Shown here one piece after another: positions 38,205 to 46,513 of a stretch of 64,000 bases of DNA. Made by a program: the position numbers and the translations under genes. The stretch comes from Sphingomonas sp. BK580 (GTDB lineage: Bacteria > Pseudomonadota > Alphaproteobacteria > Sphingomonadales > Sphingomonadaceae). The stretch lies in NCBI RefSeq assembly GCF_014194975.1, contig NZ_JACIAY010000002.1, positions 372,001-436,000 on the forward strand, written 5' to 3'. The number at the start of each line of letters is the position of its first letter. Position 1 is the first letter of the stretch. The notes beneath the pieces are model-generated. The model was not told where the DNA came from. It ran no database searches and worked only from the letters and a program-made list of their open reading frames with translations.

Positions 38205-39788
38205 ATGCCATATTCCGACCTTACCCCAGAGTCTTCCGCGCGCGTCCTTGAGTCGCTGCAGAACCCGGTCATCGTGATCGATGCCGGCGGCGACCTAAGC
38301 TACGCCAACGCCGCGGCCGCCGCGCATCTGGGCGGCTGGATCGTCGGATTGTCGTTCTCGGACATCTTCCCCGACGTCCTGCATTCCACGTTCAACGCGG
38401 ATGCGCCCTCGTCACTGCGGCTGACCACGCGGCAGGGGGAGAGCTTCGACGCACTGGCCAACCCACTCGGCGGCGGCAGCACGTGCATCAGCCTTTGGCC
38501 AGGCTCCGGCACTTCTCCTCACTCGGTGCCTGCGTACCAGGACGATCTCACCGGCCTAGCGCTGCGCAACCCCTTCATGGCCGCGCTCGAGGCAGCCGTG
38601 GGCACGGCGGAGCCGCGGCACGTCGCCGTGCTGTGCCTGGATCTCGATCGCTTCAAGATGATCAACGACACGCTGGGTCACGGGATCGGTGACCAGCTGC
38701 TGAAGAAAGTCGCAGACCGTCTGCGCGCGGCCTGCCGGAAGGAAGACGTGATCGCCCGACTCGGCGGCGACGAGTTCGTCATCCTGCAGAGGGGGATCGC
38801 CGGCGCGGAGGACGCGGAGAAACTCGCCGGGCGCCTGGTCGACCTGGTCGGCAGGACCTATGTGCTGAGCGGCCATACGATCAACGTGGGTGTGAGCATC
38901 GGCGTGGCCATCGTCAGCGGCCCTGTCCAGCCGCGCGACCTGTTGCGCAACGCCGACCTCGCCCTCTACGAGGCCAAGCGCGCGGGGCGCGGCCGGTACC
39001 GCTTCTTCGAGAGCGGTATGGACGCGCAGCTTCACGAACGGCGCGAGCTCGAGATCGATCTGCGTCGCGCGCTCGCCCTCAAACAGTTTCAGCTGGCTTA
39101 TCAGCCCTTCGTGGATCTCGAGACCGACACTGTCATCGGGTTCGAGGCTTTGCTGCGCTGGAACCATCCGACCCGCGGCAACGTCCCCCCGCTCAGCTTC
39201 ATCGGCGTGGCGGAGGAGAACGGCCTGATCGTCAAGATCGGCGAGTGGGTGCTGACCACCGCCTGCATGGAAGCTGCCGGGTGGCCGGGGGACCTCATCG
39301 TGGCGGTCAACGTGTCGCCACTCCAGTTCAAGGCCGACACGCTCCTGGAGACGGTCTCGTCGGCGTTGGCGCGCTCCGGACTGGCGCCCGACCGGCTCGA
39401 GCTCGAGATCACCGAGGGCGCGCTTCTGGCCGACACCGACAACGTCCTGGCAACCCTTCACGCCTTGCGCGCACTCGGCGTGAAGATCTCGATGGATGAT
39501 TTCGGCACCGGCTACTCGTCCCTCAGCTATCTGCAGAAGTTCCCCTTCAACAAGATCAAGATCGATCGCTCGTTTGTCTCGGGCGACGACGCCGACAGCG
39601 AGGCGATCCTGCGCGCAGTGTCCGGACTCGGCTCCAACCTCGGCATGGCAATCACCGCCGAGGGCGTCGAGACCATGGAGCAGCTCACGCGCATCCGGGA
39701 GCAGCATTGCACCCATGTTCAAGGCTACCTGACCGGCCGTCCGATGGCGCAGGCGCAGGTCGCCGGTTTCTTGTCCGAGCGAGCGTGA
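38205..39788 (+). CDS. PAS-GGDEF-EAL bifunctional c-di-GMP enzyme
   Basis: 527 aa, no membrane segments. PAS-like N-terminus (NPVIVIDAGGDLSYANAAAA), GGDEF at 187-191 with I-site RKED at 178-181, and EAL at 314-316 with ITEGALL, DDFGTGYSSL and EGVET. Both domains look catalytically complete. ATG 38205 is chosen because the PAS domain begins just after it; a TTG 24 codons upstream adds unrelated residues. Nine bases separate it from the BLUF gene, which is probably its light-dependent partner. Confidence 0.88.
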   Translation: MPYSDLTPESSARVLESLQNPVIVIDAGGDLSYANAAAAAHLGGWIVGLSFSDIFPDVLHSTFNADAPSSLRLTTRQGESFDALANPLGGGSTCISLWPGSGTSPHSVPAYQDDLTGLALRNPFMAALEAAVGTAEPRHVAVLCLDLDRFKMINDTLGHGIGDQLLKKVADRLRAACRKEDVIARLGGDEFVILQRGIAGAEDAEKLAGRLVDLVGRTYVLSGHTINVGVSIGVAIVSGPVQPRDLLRNADLALYEAKRAGRGRYRFFESGMDAQLHERRELEIDLRRALALKQFQLAYQPFVDLETDTVIGFEALLRWNHPTRGNVPPLSFIGVAEENGLIVKIGEWVLTTACMEAAGWPGDLIVAVNVSPLQFKADTLLETVSSALARSGLAPDRLELEITEGALLADTDNVLATLHALRALGVKISMDDFGTGYSSLSYLQKFPFNKIKIDRSFVSGDDADSEAILRAVSGLGSNLGMAITAEGVETMEQLTRIREQHCTHVQGYLTGRPMAQAQVAGFLSERA

Positions 39789-39797
39789 GGAAGCACG

Positions 39798-40229
39798 ATG
39801 CCGATCTACCGACTGGTCTATTACAGCCGCAACCATGTGGCGCTGGACGTCCTCGCCAGCGAGCTGGCTGACATTCTAGCGAAGAGCCGTGAGAACAACA
39901 TTCGCGACGAGATCACGGGCGCGCTCATGTTCAATGCCGGGTGCTTCGCTCAGGTGCTCGAAGGGCCGCTGGAGCGAGTCGAAGCGGCGTTCGAGCGGAT
40001 CCAGCAGGACGAGCGCCACGGTGAGGTGTCCCTTCTGTCGCTCGAGCCGATCGCCGGCCGAAGCTTCCCGAATTGGGCGATGGGCTTCGTCGGCGCGTCG
40101 GCCGCCGACGTCGAACGCTACGCCTCGTTCGGCGCGGCGAGCGGCTTCGACCTGTCTCGCTTCGACGGCGATGAACTTCATCAGCTCCTGCTGGAGCTCG
40201 CGATCGAAGAAGAGCGCGCAGCCGCGTAA
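39798..40229 (+). CDS. BLUF-domain blue-light sensor
   Basis: 143 aa. Flavin-binding BLUF fold: YRLVYYSRN with the photoactive Tyr8, SRENNIRDEITGALMF with the Asn, CFAQVLEGP with Gln52, and FPNWAMGF with the Trp position. A short helical C-terminus follows, no output domain. Short BLUF proteins signal by protein contact; the adjacent GGDEF-EAL enzyme is the obvious candidate. GAGGAAG upstream as ribosome-binding site. Confidence 0.9.
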   Translation: MPIYRLVYYSRNHVALDVLASELADILAKSRENNIRDEITGALMFNAGCFAQVLEGPLERVEAAFERIQQDERHGEVSLLSLEPIAGRSFPNWAMGFVGASAADVERYASFGAASGFDLSRFDGDELHQLLLELAIEEERAAA

Positions 40230-40425
40230 GCTGCCCTCGACGTCGCTCCGATGAAGCCGTCTCTCGTGCCTTGGCATCTTGGCTCGGTACGCTCGAGGCG
40301 GGCGAACGGCAGACGTTGAGGGCGGAGTAGCGCGTGCTGGATGGCCGCTTGTCGGTCCTCGCCACGAGACGGGCGGGGCGCAGCGCCCACTTGCGGCCAC
40401 TCGCGGGATGCTGGATGATCCGGCG

Positions 40426-40875
40426 ATGCTGCTACGTTCCACGGCGCTGACAGCCCTCCTACTCGGATCGTCTTTCTCGACAAGCGCCAGATCGGAAGGC
40501 TTTATCGCTACGCCGGCGAAACGTCAGCTAAGCCGTCTCTCGCTAGCCGACGCCGACGCTCTCCTTTTCAAGCTCAAGACAGCTCAGACCGATCTTGCCA
40601 AAGGAGAAGACCTGCCCTTTTTCCTATTGTCTGGTTCGTTGGCGTCCGATGCCATGGCAAGGCTCTCCCCCCGCGATGCCTTCCTGAAGCTACCTTTTGG
40701 TGACGTCTGGAACATCGAGCGCCTCACCGCGGACACCCGGCTGCCTCAGCGGTTTCGGCTTGCATATGCGCCGACAGGGCTGGGGCAGCTGTATTGGAAC
40801 ATCGAGGTTCTTATCAACATCGATGGCAGCATCGAGCGAGTGACGATGACTTACGAGCCGCCCGCCCCCTTCTGA
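40426..40875 (+). CDS. Small secreted hypothetical protein
   Basis: 149 aa. Signal peptide MLLRSTALTALLLGSSFSTS then a domain with LSLADADALLFKLKTAQTDL, and RFRLAYAPTGLGQLYWNIEV. No family recognised. A start at ATG 40408 would add six residues before the signal. The GC content is lower than in its neighbours. Confidence 0.6.
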   Translation: MLLRSTALTALLLGSSFSTSARSEGFIATPAKRQLSRLSLADADALLFKLKTAQTDLAKGEDLPFFLLSGSLASDAMARLSPRDAFLKLPFGDVWNIERLTADTRLPQRFRLAYAPTGLGQLYWNIEVLINIDGSIERVTMTYEPPAPF

Positions 40876-41177
40876 CCGGTCGTGTGTCTCTCTTCGTCCC
40901 GAACGGGTCGGCCGGACAGCGATGCTAAGCGCCCGATCGGCTTGAACGCGGAGACGAACGGACGACCGGATTTCCACGGCGGGCGCGGGCCTCATCGGCC
41001 CGCTCGGCCGCGGTGAGCACCTCGCGCTCGTGTCGACGCAGGATCTCCAGCGGCAAGCGATCAACCTCGCGCGCAGCGACACGTTCGCGCCGCAGGCGCG
41101 AGGCTTTCCGTGCGCCATCATCGCCGGCCGCCCCAGGTCGTGCGCCGGACGATGCGCGCCGGCTGAGATGACCGACG
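40876..41177. other. Intergenic region left of the integrated element
   Basis: About 300 bases. A leftward frame ending at 40925 (LPLEILRRHEREVLTAAERA) has coding-like composition, but I find no start codon outside the monooxygenase fragment, so it is not called. Confidence 0.35.
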
Positions 41178-41336
41178 TCAGTCGATGCGGCGCAGCCGCT
41201 CGATGGCAGACGGTTCGGCGAGCAGCTCGTCGAAGCGGGCGGCGAGGCTGGTGAAGGCGGCGGCCCGAGCATGGGCATCAAGTGCCGCCTGATCCGCCCA
41301 TGCCTCCACCATCACGATCACGCCGGCCCCCTCAAG
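41178..41336 (-). pseudogene. C-terminal fragment of an antibiotic-biosynthesis-type monooxygenase
   Basis: The last 52 residues of an ABM-fold protein survive: GVIVMVEAWADQAALDAHAR, then FTSLAARFDELLAEPSAIER, ending RRID. Upstream (41337-41474) the frame stays open but loses all similarity, so the N-terminal strand pair is missing. The break lies about 110 bases from the left end of the integrated element, suggesting that an integration or deletion truncated it. Confidence 0.65.
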
Positions 41337-41444
41337 CATCGTCATCGATGGTGGGGATGCGCGTGGCTGGGACCGTGGACAAGTGGTCACCCTCCCTGAG
41401 CTTATGGTCCAGAACGGCGATCCAGGCGGAGGGGAAGGGAGGCG

Positions 41445-41461
41445 CGTGCCGGTTGCAGGGA
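41445..41461. repeat. attL-like site (17-bp direct repeat)
   Basis: CGTGCCGGTTGCAGGGA, identical to 61931-61947 and equal to the tRNA-Thr 3' end on the minus strand. Sequence on either side differs between the two copies. Confidence 0.6.
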
Positions 41462-41525
41462 CCTTCCCCCACAACCAGAACTAACGGTTTTCCGCCACTT
41501 TTCGGGTCCGAGAAGCGGTCGTTGT

Positions 41526-41541
41526 GTACTCCTTTTTGTAC
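41526..41541. promoter_or_regulatory. GTAC-N8-GTAC motif, copy 1
   Basis: GTACTCCTTTTTGTAC. The same 12-base-spaced GTAC pair occurs before both left and right integrase genes (42343, 61848). Candidate integrase arm site or operator. Confidence 0.4.
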
Positions 41542-41564
41542 CTCTTTTCCGACAACGGCAAGCG

Positions 41565-42278
41565 TCACCTTCGCCGCCCCTCGTACTGAAGGACGTGTCG
41601 CGCCTCATAGAACCTCACGCCCTTCACGCCCGCTCGGCGACATGCCGCCATCCACGACCATTTCACGCGATCGACTCGGACCGGAAAGACACGGTGTGAG
41701 CCTCGGCTGAGCGGCCGGAGCGCTTCTATGGCCGTGGGGCTCAGAGGTACTTCACGCACGATCGGTCCGGCGGAGCGGTCGCGGAGCTTGGCAGTGGCAG
41801 CGTCCAGGTCGACGTCGCGCCATTGAAGGTTGGAGAGCGCTCCACGGCTCAGGCCGGTCTCGGCGGCGACGACAACCATGGCGTGGAGGGCGGGCTCATC
41901 TTCGAGCGCCTGGCATATGAAAGACAACTCAGCGGCGCTTAGATGCCTGCGTCGTTCGTTGAGCGTGAAGCCCATCGCGGGATTGTCCGGGAGAGTGAGC
42001 CCGAAATCATGACGGGCGGCCTCGTAGGCGAACCGGATCAAGCGTAGGTCTTGCATGACGCGTGCTAGGCGAACGAACTCCAATCTCCTCTCGGCCCATG
42101 CCCGAATGGCGCTGGTCTTGAGGTGGTGCAGCTTCACCCGGCCGAGGCTGGAGCCTTGGATAAGGCTCGCGCTGCCCTTGGTCGTAAGCCGAGCATCGTC
42201 CCTGGTCACGAAGTGCGCGACGGCTTCGCTCAAGGTGATCTGCTTCTTCCGCTTTGTCGTCGACCGCTCATTGTCCAT
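41565..42278 (-). pseudogene. Tyrosine recombinase, truncated before the catalytic Tyr
   Basis: 237 aa remain. SAM-like N-terminal domain, then the catalytic domain with Arg I in ETGLSRGALSNLQWRDVDL and a box II start at RFYEARHV; after that the sequence turns into LQYEGRRR and stops. The HxxR context is incomplete and the later His and Tyr boxes are missing, so it cannot recombine DNA. It lies at the left end of the element, opposite the intact integrase, and shares the GTAC-N8-GTAC upstream motif with it. Confidence 0.75.
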
Positions 42279-42342
42279 CGTTCATCCCCCTTCAAGGGTC
42301 CGTTCTTGAACAATGCTGGTGATGACGGCAAGTGGATCGTGA

Positions 42343-42358
42343 GTACCAAAATGAGTAC
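42343..42358. promoter_or_regulatory. GTAC-N8-GTAC motif, copy 2
   Basis: GTACCAAAATGAGTAC, 65 bases upstream of the truncated integrase start. It continues CC like copy 3 at 61848. Candidate operator or arm site. Confidence 0.4.
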
Positions 42359-42488
42359 CCTCAAGACATTCTACAATCGTGGAGTTTCCACACCTGTGGA
42401 CAATGCATCAATTTGCTTGCGGGAACCTTTTGTTAGTAGTACCTCAATTAGGTCGCAGCGCCGCCTAGAAGCGCGAACGACTTCACAC

Positions 42489-42665
42489 ATGGCACGGGAA
42501 AGACGCACGATGGAGCAAGGGGATGTGATCCGCCTGTCGGATGGGGAGGCGGTACGCATGGGGTGTGGTGTGGTCGTGGTAATGCAGCGCGATGCTGATG
42601 ACGGAGAGGTCAAGAGCGTCGTCCTGCAACTGTCGGACCTTGAAGCGCTCATGGCGGCGCTCTGA
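42489..42665 (+). CDS. Small hypothetical protein
   Basis: 58 aa from ATG 42489 (a second ATG at 42510 is closer to IRLSDGEAVRMGCGVVVVMQ). A short strand-rich body ends QLSDLEALMAAL. No family recognised. The region upstream (42359-42488) is AT-rich and is probably its promoter. Confidence 0.5.
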   Translation: MARERRTMEQGDVIRLSDGEAVRMGCGVVVVMQRDADDGEVKSVVLQLSDLEALMAAL

Positions 42666-42848
42666 CACTAGGACACGCGACCGAGGCGGCGAGCTGCAAC
42701 TAGGCCGCCAAGGTTGGGCGACGAGCGGAAGGACCCCGCATCGTCACTGGAAGGGCTCCGAGTCAAACCGGGGCCCTTCTCGCGTCTCGCGAGCCCTTCA
42801 GCATCCATCCACTCGGCTCACGCGTTTGTGACGCGGGAGGAACAAGAT

Positions 42849-43031
42849 ATGATGGAAGACCCTGTAGCCTGCCGTGAGCGGGCTGAAGTCGAGCGCTCTG
42901 CCGCCGCCGCAACCACACTCGCCCAGGTTAAAGCTCGTCATCTCCAGGCCGCCGCGTCGTGGGACCGAATGGCGGAGCGCGGCGAGGCGTACCTCAAGTC
43001 CAAGGCGAAGAAGCTGGAGGCCACCGCCTGA
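42849..43031 (+). CDS. Small helical hypothetical protein
   Basis: 60 aa, starting with two Met codons after GGGAGGAACAAGAT. One amphipathic helix with PVACRERAEVERSAAAATTL and HLQAAASWDRMAERG. I have seen this PxxCRERA...AAxxWxxMA pattern in short alphaproteobacterial proteins of unknown function. Codon use is good. Confidence 0.65.
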   Translation: MMEDPVACRERAEVERSAAAATTLAQVKARHLQAAASWDRMAERGEAYLKSKAKKLEATA

Positions 43032-43221
43032 CGGACGCAGCTCAGCCTCGCTGTGGAAGCGGGGGTAGCTGAGAGGGAAGTGGCGCCCCGCCACATCGGG
43101 GGGTTGGGGGAGCAACGGGGCGCCGAGTGATCCGATGTGCTTGAGGAACATCAGTCCTCCTCTCAACCCGATCCGCTCGGGGTCGTTCCGTGCCGCCCGG
43201 CCGATCCAGAGCCTTGACGAG

Positions 43222-43257
43222 AAAAAAGCCCCTCGGGCCTGGGAGGGCTCAAGGGGC
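43222..43257 (-). terminator. Rho-independent terminator of the phage-like block
   Basis: On the minus strand GCCCCTTGAGCC...CGAGGGGC is followed by six T residues: 6-bp stem, then U-tract. It lies 12 bases after the stop at 43270, so it closes the leftward unit and supports the coding nature of the ORF ending there. Confidence 0.75.
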
Positions 43258-43269
43258 AGGGCATGGCAA

Positions 43270-43494
43270 CTAGATGTCGAGGACGCCACCATCGGGCTCT
43301 GTCGCCGCCGCGAGGATGGCGGGGAGCTGCACCATGGCGCCTGGGTGGGCGAACAGCGCCGGCAAGACCAGCGAGTCCACGCGGTCGTCGAGGCCCCTCA
43401 CGGCCGGATGGTCGCGCAGAGCCGGCACTTGGCGGAACAAGGCTGCGCCGTAAACTGGAGCGGGCTCAGCGGCGTCCTCGTAGAACCGGCGGTT
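43270..43494 (-). CDS. BRO-N-like ORF after an in-frame amber codon
   Basis: This is the same reading frame as the preceding ORF (43495-43719), separated only by TAG at 43495-43497. The 74 codons contain LFRQVPALRDHPAVRGLDDR and VDSLVLPALFAHPGAMVQLP, which echoes the VLPSI part of BRO-N domains. Codon usage is coding-like and a terminator follows at once. There is no ATG near the N-terminus (TTG or GTG only), so it is either a readthrough product, an ORF with a rare start, or a gene split by a nonsense mutation. Confidence 0.45.
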   Translation of the reverse strand, partial: NRRFYEDAAEPAPVYGAALFRQVPALRDHPAVRGLDDRVDSLVLPALFAHPGAMVQLPAILAAATEPDGGVLDI

Positions 43495-43719
43495 CTAGGT
43501 GCGAGGACGCGTAGACGGCTTCGCTGCTGCGGGTAGAGGCATCAGGGCCAAATCGTCAGCGGAGGCGAAGGTCCGGTACTCCTCCCGCAACACGTAGCCG
43601 CCAGTAGCTAGGATGCTCGGCAGGACCGAGCCATCGACCCAGTTGTAGAATGCGTCCAGCGTCGGATGGTCGTCGCTATCACGAAGCATGTGGAAGAGAT
43701 TGATCGAAGGTTGTTTCAT
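43495..43719 (-). CDS. Short BRO-N-like protein
   Basis: 74 aa. LDAFYNWVDGSVLPSILATG then GYVLREE matches the end of BRO-N domains (W-x-x-x-x-VLPSIRKTGGY), while the DNA-binding N-terminal half is lacking. The tail is basic (KPSTRPRT). It ends in TAG with an in-frame continuation. A start at ATG 43719 has AAGG upstream. It may be a remnant of a longer antirepressor-like gene. Confidence 0.55.
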   Translation of the reverse strand: MKQPSINLFHMLRDSDDHPTLDAFYNWVDGSVLPSILATGGYVLREEYRTFASADDLALMPLPAAAKPSTRPRT

Positions 43720-43864
43720 GTAGAGTACCTTATCGCTCCGCAATCTGCGGGCGTATTGTTAAGAGAGGCGCACGAGGAGGCTTCACGCGCGTCGTTAGTC
43801 TTACCGCTCGTGTAGCGGCGCCCGCCATGTGCGCCTCAGGATGCCGCTTACTGCCGCCGCGTCC

Positions 43865-44602
43865 TTAACGAACGCGATTGCCGTTGACGTCGATAACCGT
43901 GCGACCCCGGCTTGAACCACGTCGAACGGACGGCGGGGCGGGAGGCAGGCCCCTCGTGCGGACGTCGAGAGCCTGCTGGACCTGTTTGTCCTGCGCGGCT
44001 GCTACCTGCTCGAAGGACATGCCTCGCGGACCAGGCTGCGAGATGCTGCCGTAGCGACTGATCCACTGAGATTTGAGCGTAGCTCGATGCTGCGCGAAGG
44101 CGCCTTGGCGCTCCGCCTCGTCGAGGATGCGGAGGTTCTCCGTCACCGACTTGTACGGGTTCACGCCGGACATACGCATCAACGCCATGTCGCTGTTGGA
44201 CGCCGTGCCCTTCTGCTGTTTGGCCGCCGCCAACGCGATCTGAGCCCCAACAGTCTTCAACTGGTCGCGAGAGGTCCAGGTACTGTCGCTGATGAAGGGG
44301 CGGGCGAGAAGGCCGAGAGCTGCGCCCACCTGATCAAGGACCGGGGTGCCGTCTTCCTCGGGCGTGATCGAGTCGAGGAAGTTGGCCTTAAGGGCTCCGG
44401 TACCCATGCGTTTGACCGCCGCTCTCGTACCTGAATACGTTCGCCTGGCATCTCGCTCCGACTCCGCAAGCGCCGAGGAGTCCCTGAGGATCTGCATATC
44501 CTGTGCGGTCGTCTTGGCGCGTGCGGGCGCCGCTGTGGCCGTTCGGGCCGAGGCCGCCGTCGCGAAGGGCGAGGAGGCCCACCAGTTGTCGTCTGCCATC
44601 AT
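43865..44602 (-). CDS. Phage-like protein of unknown function (virion/ejection candidate)
   Basis: 245 aa, mainly helical. Contains TAQDMQILRDSSALAESERD, VLDQVGAALGLLARPFISDS and RGMSFEQVAAAQDKQVQQAL; the tail is Arg-rich. The ATG overlaps the previous stop (ATGATG). Composition and place in a row of overlapping genes suggest an internal virion or DNA-ejection protein (inference). No motif proves it. Confidence 0.6.
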   Translation of the reverse strand: MMADDNWWASSPFATAASARTATAAPARAKTTAQDMQILRDSSALAESERDARRTYSGTRAAVKRMGTGALKANFLDSITPEEDGTPVLDQVGAALGLLARPFISDSTWTSRDQLKTVGAQIALAAAKQQKGTASNSDMALMRMSGVNPYKSVTENLRILDEAERQGAFAQHRATLKSQWISRYGSISQPGPRGMSFEQVAAAQDKQVQQALDVRTRGLPPAPPSVRRGSSRGRTVIDVNGNRVR

Positions 44603-45519
44603 GGCTTGATCCTTATAGACCCATCAGGGGCCATGAATTTCGCCCCGCTAGGCAGGGCATCGAATTGAGCTTTGCTCTTGGGCGTGCTGACACCCCTGCT
44701 GACGCTGGCCGGCGGCGTGCGAAGCCTGGAGGCGCCCTGAGCGACCCTTGCGGCACCCTGAGCCACACGAGCGGCTCCCTGCTCCACACGAGCGGCGCTG
44801 TGCGCCTCCTGGACCTTCCGGTGATCCTTGAGCGACTCCGCGAGGTCGTCCTGCCGAGCCTGGGTGTGCGCCTGGTTGACGTTGAGCCCCATGGCGCCAC
44901 CAAGTGCCCCATAGGTCTCATCCCACTCGGCCGGCATCCCTGTGATGTCTACGCCGTACGCGCGGGCGTGAGCGAGGAGGCTGCGGTACGCCGCCGGCCG
45001 CTGCTCAAGAGGCATCTGGGCCACAGCAGCGAGCGCACGGGACCGCATGTCCGCGATGGTCTTGAAGTCCGGCTGTGCCTTCAGGGTAGCATTTCGGTCC
45101 ACGGCTGCTCGGAACTCGGGGACCTCTCGGTACGACTTGGCGCCTGTGCGGCGGTCGGTCGTAATCTCGAACTGGTCGCCCGGCCCGCCGTAGCTGATGT
45201 CCGGTCGCTCTTCCTCGCGGAGCTGGCGCTGTCGGCCTGCGATCGACTGAGCAGCGGCGCCAAGACCATCGCCGAAGTTCTGGCTGGAGAGGAAGCCTGC
45301 CCCGATGCCTGCCAGGGTCTCCGAGATGTGCGCCTTGTCCCACGGGGTCGGCTTCTTGGTCGGCGGCGGCTGAGGGAGCGGAGGAGGATCGACTGGAGCG
45401 TAGGACTGAGAGCTGCCGAACGGCTCTACGAGGGGGGCGAAGGCCGACGAGCGGGGCTTTGGAGGCTCACTGAGCCAGCCGCCCGCGAGCGGTGAGATGT
45501 TGGAGTTGTAGGTGTTCAT
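44599..45519 (-). CDS. Phage-like protein with Ala/Arg/Gln-rich repeats
   Basis: 306 aa. A Pro-rich N-terminus (PPPLPQPPPTKKPTPWDKAH), SETLAGIGAGFLSSQNFGDG then LGAAAQSIAGRQRQLREEE, and heptad-like tandem AARVEQGAARVAQGAARVAQ near the C-terminus. Overlaps both neighbours by ATGA. The middle resembles virion ejection proteins of podoviruses in style only. Function unknown. Confidence 0.6.
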   Translation of the reverse strand: MNTYNSNISPLAGGWLSEPPKPRSSAFAPLVEPFGSSQSYAPVDPPPLPQPPPTKKPTPWDKAHISETLAGIGAGFLSSQNFGDGLGAAAQSIAGRQRQLREEERPDISYGGPGDQFEITTDRRTGAKSYREVPEFRAAVDRNATLKAQPDFKTIADMRSRALAAVAQMPLEQRPAAYRSLLAHARAYGVDITGMPAEWDETYGALGGAMGLNVNQAHTQARQDDLAESLKDHRKVQEAHSAARVEQGAARVAQGAARVAQGASRLRTPPASVSRGVSTPKSKAQFDALPSGAKFMAPDGSIRIKP

Positions 45520-46505
45520 GACTGCTTGGGGCTAAGCCCGGTGTAGATGCTGGCGCCGGCCGCCGCCGCGCCTGCGAGCTGGCTAAGGATTGAGCCGGAT
45601 TGTGTGCTCTTCGTGGTGCCCGAGCTGGTGCCCGACTGGCCCCACTGGTTCCCGGCGACGATCTTGGCGTAGCGGTCGAGGAGGTCCGTCGCGCGGCTGT
45701 CCTGCCCCTGCCACTTCTGAAAGTCGGCGGTGAGCTGGCCCTGACGGTCCGCCTGGTCGGCGGCGTCCGCGCCCTTGATGGCGTCGAAGGCGCCGTAGGC
45801 CGCGTCGTTGGACTTGCCGAGCGCATCGACCCCGAAGGACGCGAGGTTCCCGTAGGAGCTGGCGGCCTGGCCGAGCGCTGACAGGTTGGTGGACCTATCC
45901 GACTGCGCGAGCGAGAGGCCGCGATCGTAGGCGTCGCCTCTGATCTGAGCCGAAATGTCGCCGATGCGATCCGCCGCGCCTCGCTGCGCGATGCCCGAGG
46001 CAACGCCAGCTCGCGAGGAGTTGATGTTGCCCGTGGCCGAAGCGGCGCGGTCGATGCCGGGGAGGATGCTCTCAGACAGGTTCCGGGTGACGTCACGCGC
46101 GTTCGCGTCGATCATCCCCTGGATGGCCGGATTGTTGGCGTAGGCGGTCGCGGCGGCGATGTTCGCCTGCGTCGGGTCCTGTCCGGCCATGGCGGCGAAC
46201 TGATCGAGCGTAGAGCCCGCCTTCGCGCCATAGCCGGCCATCTGGGACCCCAGGTTCCCGAGGGTGGTGGCCGTGTTGAGCCCCTGCCCCGAGGCGTAGG
46301 CCTTCAGCTTCGCGAGCGCGTCCTGAGCACCAGCGCTCATGGCTGCGTAGGTTTTGCCCTCGTAGTAGGGCGTCCCCTTGGATGAGCCGTAGATGTCCTT
46401 CGCGGAGCCGAAAGCGTTGTTGAGGTAGGGAGCCTGGAAGCTGCTAGGCCCTGTGTCGAACTTCTCGTTCGTTTTGGTCGTGCTGGAGCCTGAGAAGAGG
46501 CCCAT
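45516..46505 (-). CDS. Phage virion-like protein (tail / internal virion candidate)
   Basis: 329 aa. MGLFSGSSTTKTNEKFDTGP at the N-terminus and long helical Ala/Gly/Gln-rich body with YANNPAIQGMIDANARDVTR and STRAGVASGIAQRG-like text are typical of internal virion or DNA-transfer proteins of short-tailed phages. I choose ATG 46505 because AGGA lies six bases upstream; an ATG two codons earlier has no spacing. It starts 8 bases after the BRO-like gene upstream. Assignment is by resemblance. Confidence 0.6.
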   Translation of the reverse strand: MGLFSGSSTTKTNEKFDTGPSSFQAPYLNNAFGSAKDIYGSSKGTPYYEGKTYAAMSAGAQDALAKLKAYASGQGLNTATTLGNLGSQMAGYGAKAGSTLDQFAAMAGQDPTQANIAAATAYANNPAIQGMIDANARDVTRNLSESILPGIDRAASATGNINSSRAGVASGIAQRGAADRIGDISAQIRGDAYDRGLSLAQSDRSTNLSALGQAASSYGNLASFGVDALGKSNDAAYGAFDAIKGADAADQADRQGQLTADFQKWQGQDSRATDLLDRYAKIVAGNQWGQSGTSSGTTKSTQSGSILSQLAGAAAAGASIYTGLSPKQS

Positions 46506-46513
46506 GATCATTC

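Noticed and set aside
40925..41165. Minus-strand helical ORF next to the monooxygenase fragment
   Set aside because: Composition is gene-like but there is no usable start codon outside the neighbouring fragment.
41332..41568. Minus-strand ORF of 78 codons across the attL-like repeat
   Set aside because: No similarity, no ribosome-binding site; overlaps the monooxygenase fragment and junction sequence, so probably a chance frame.
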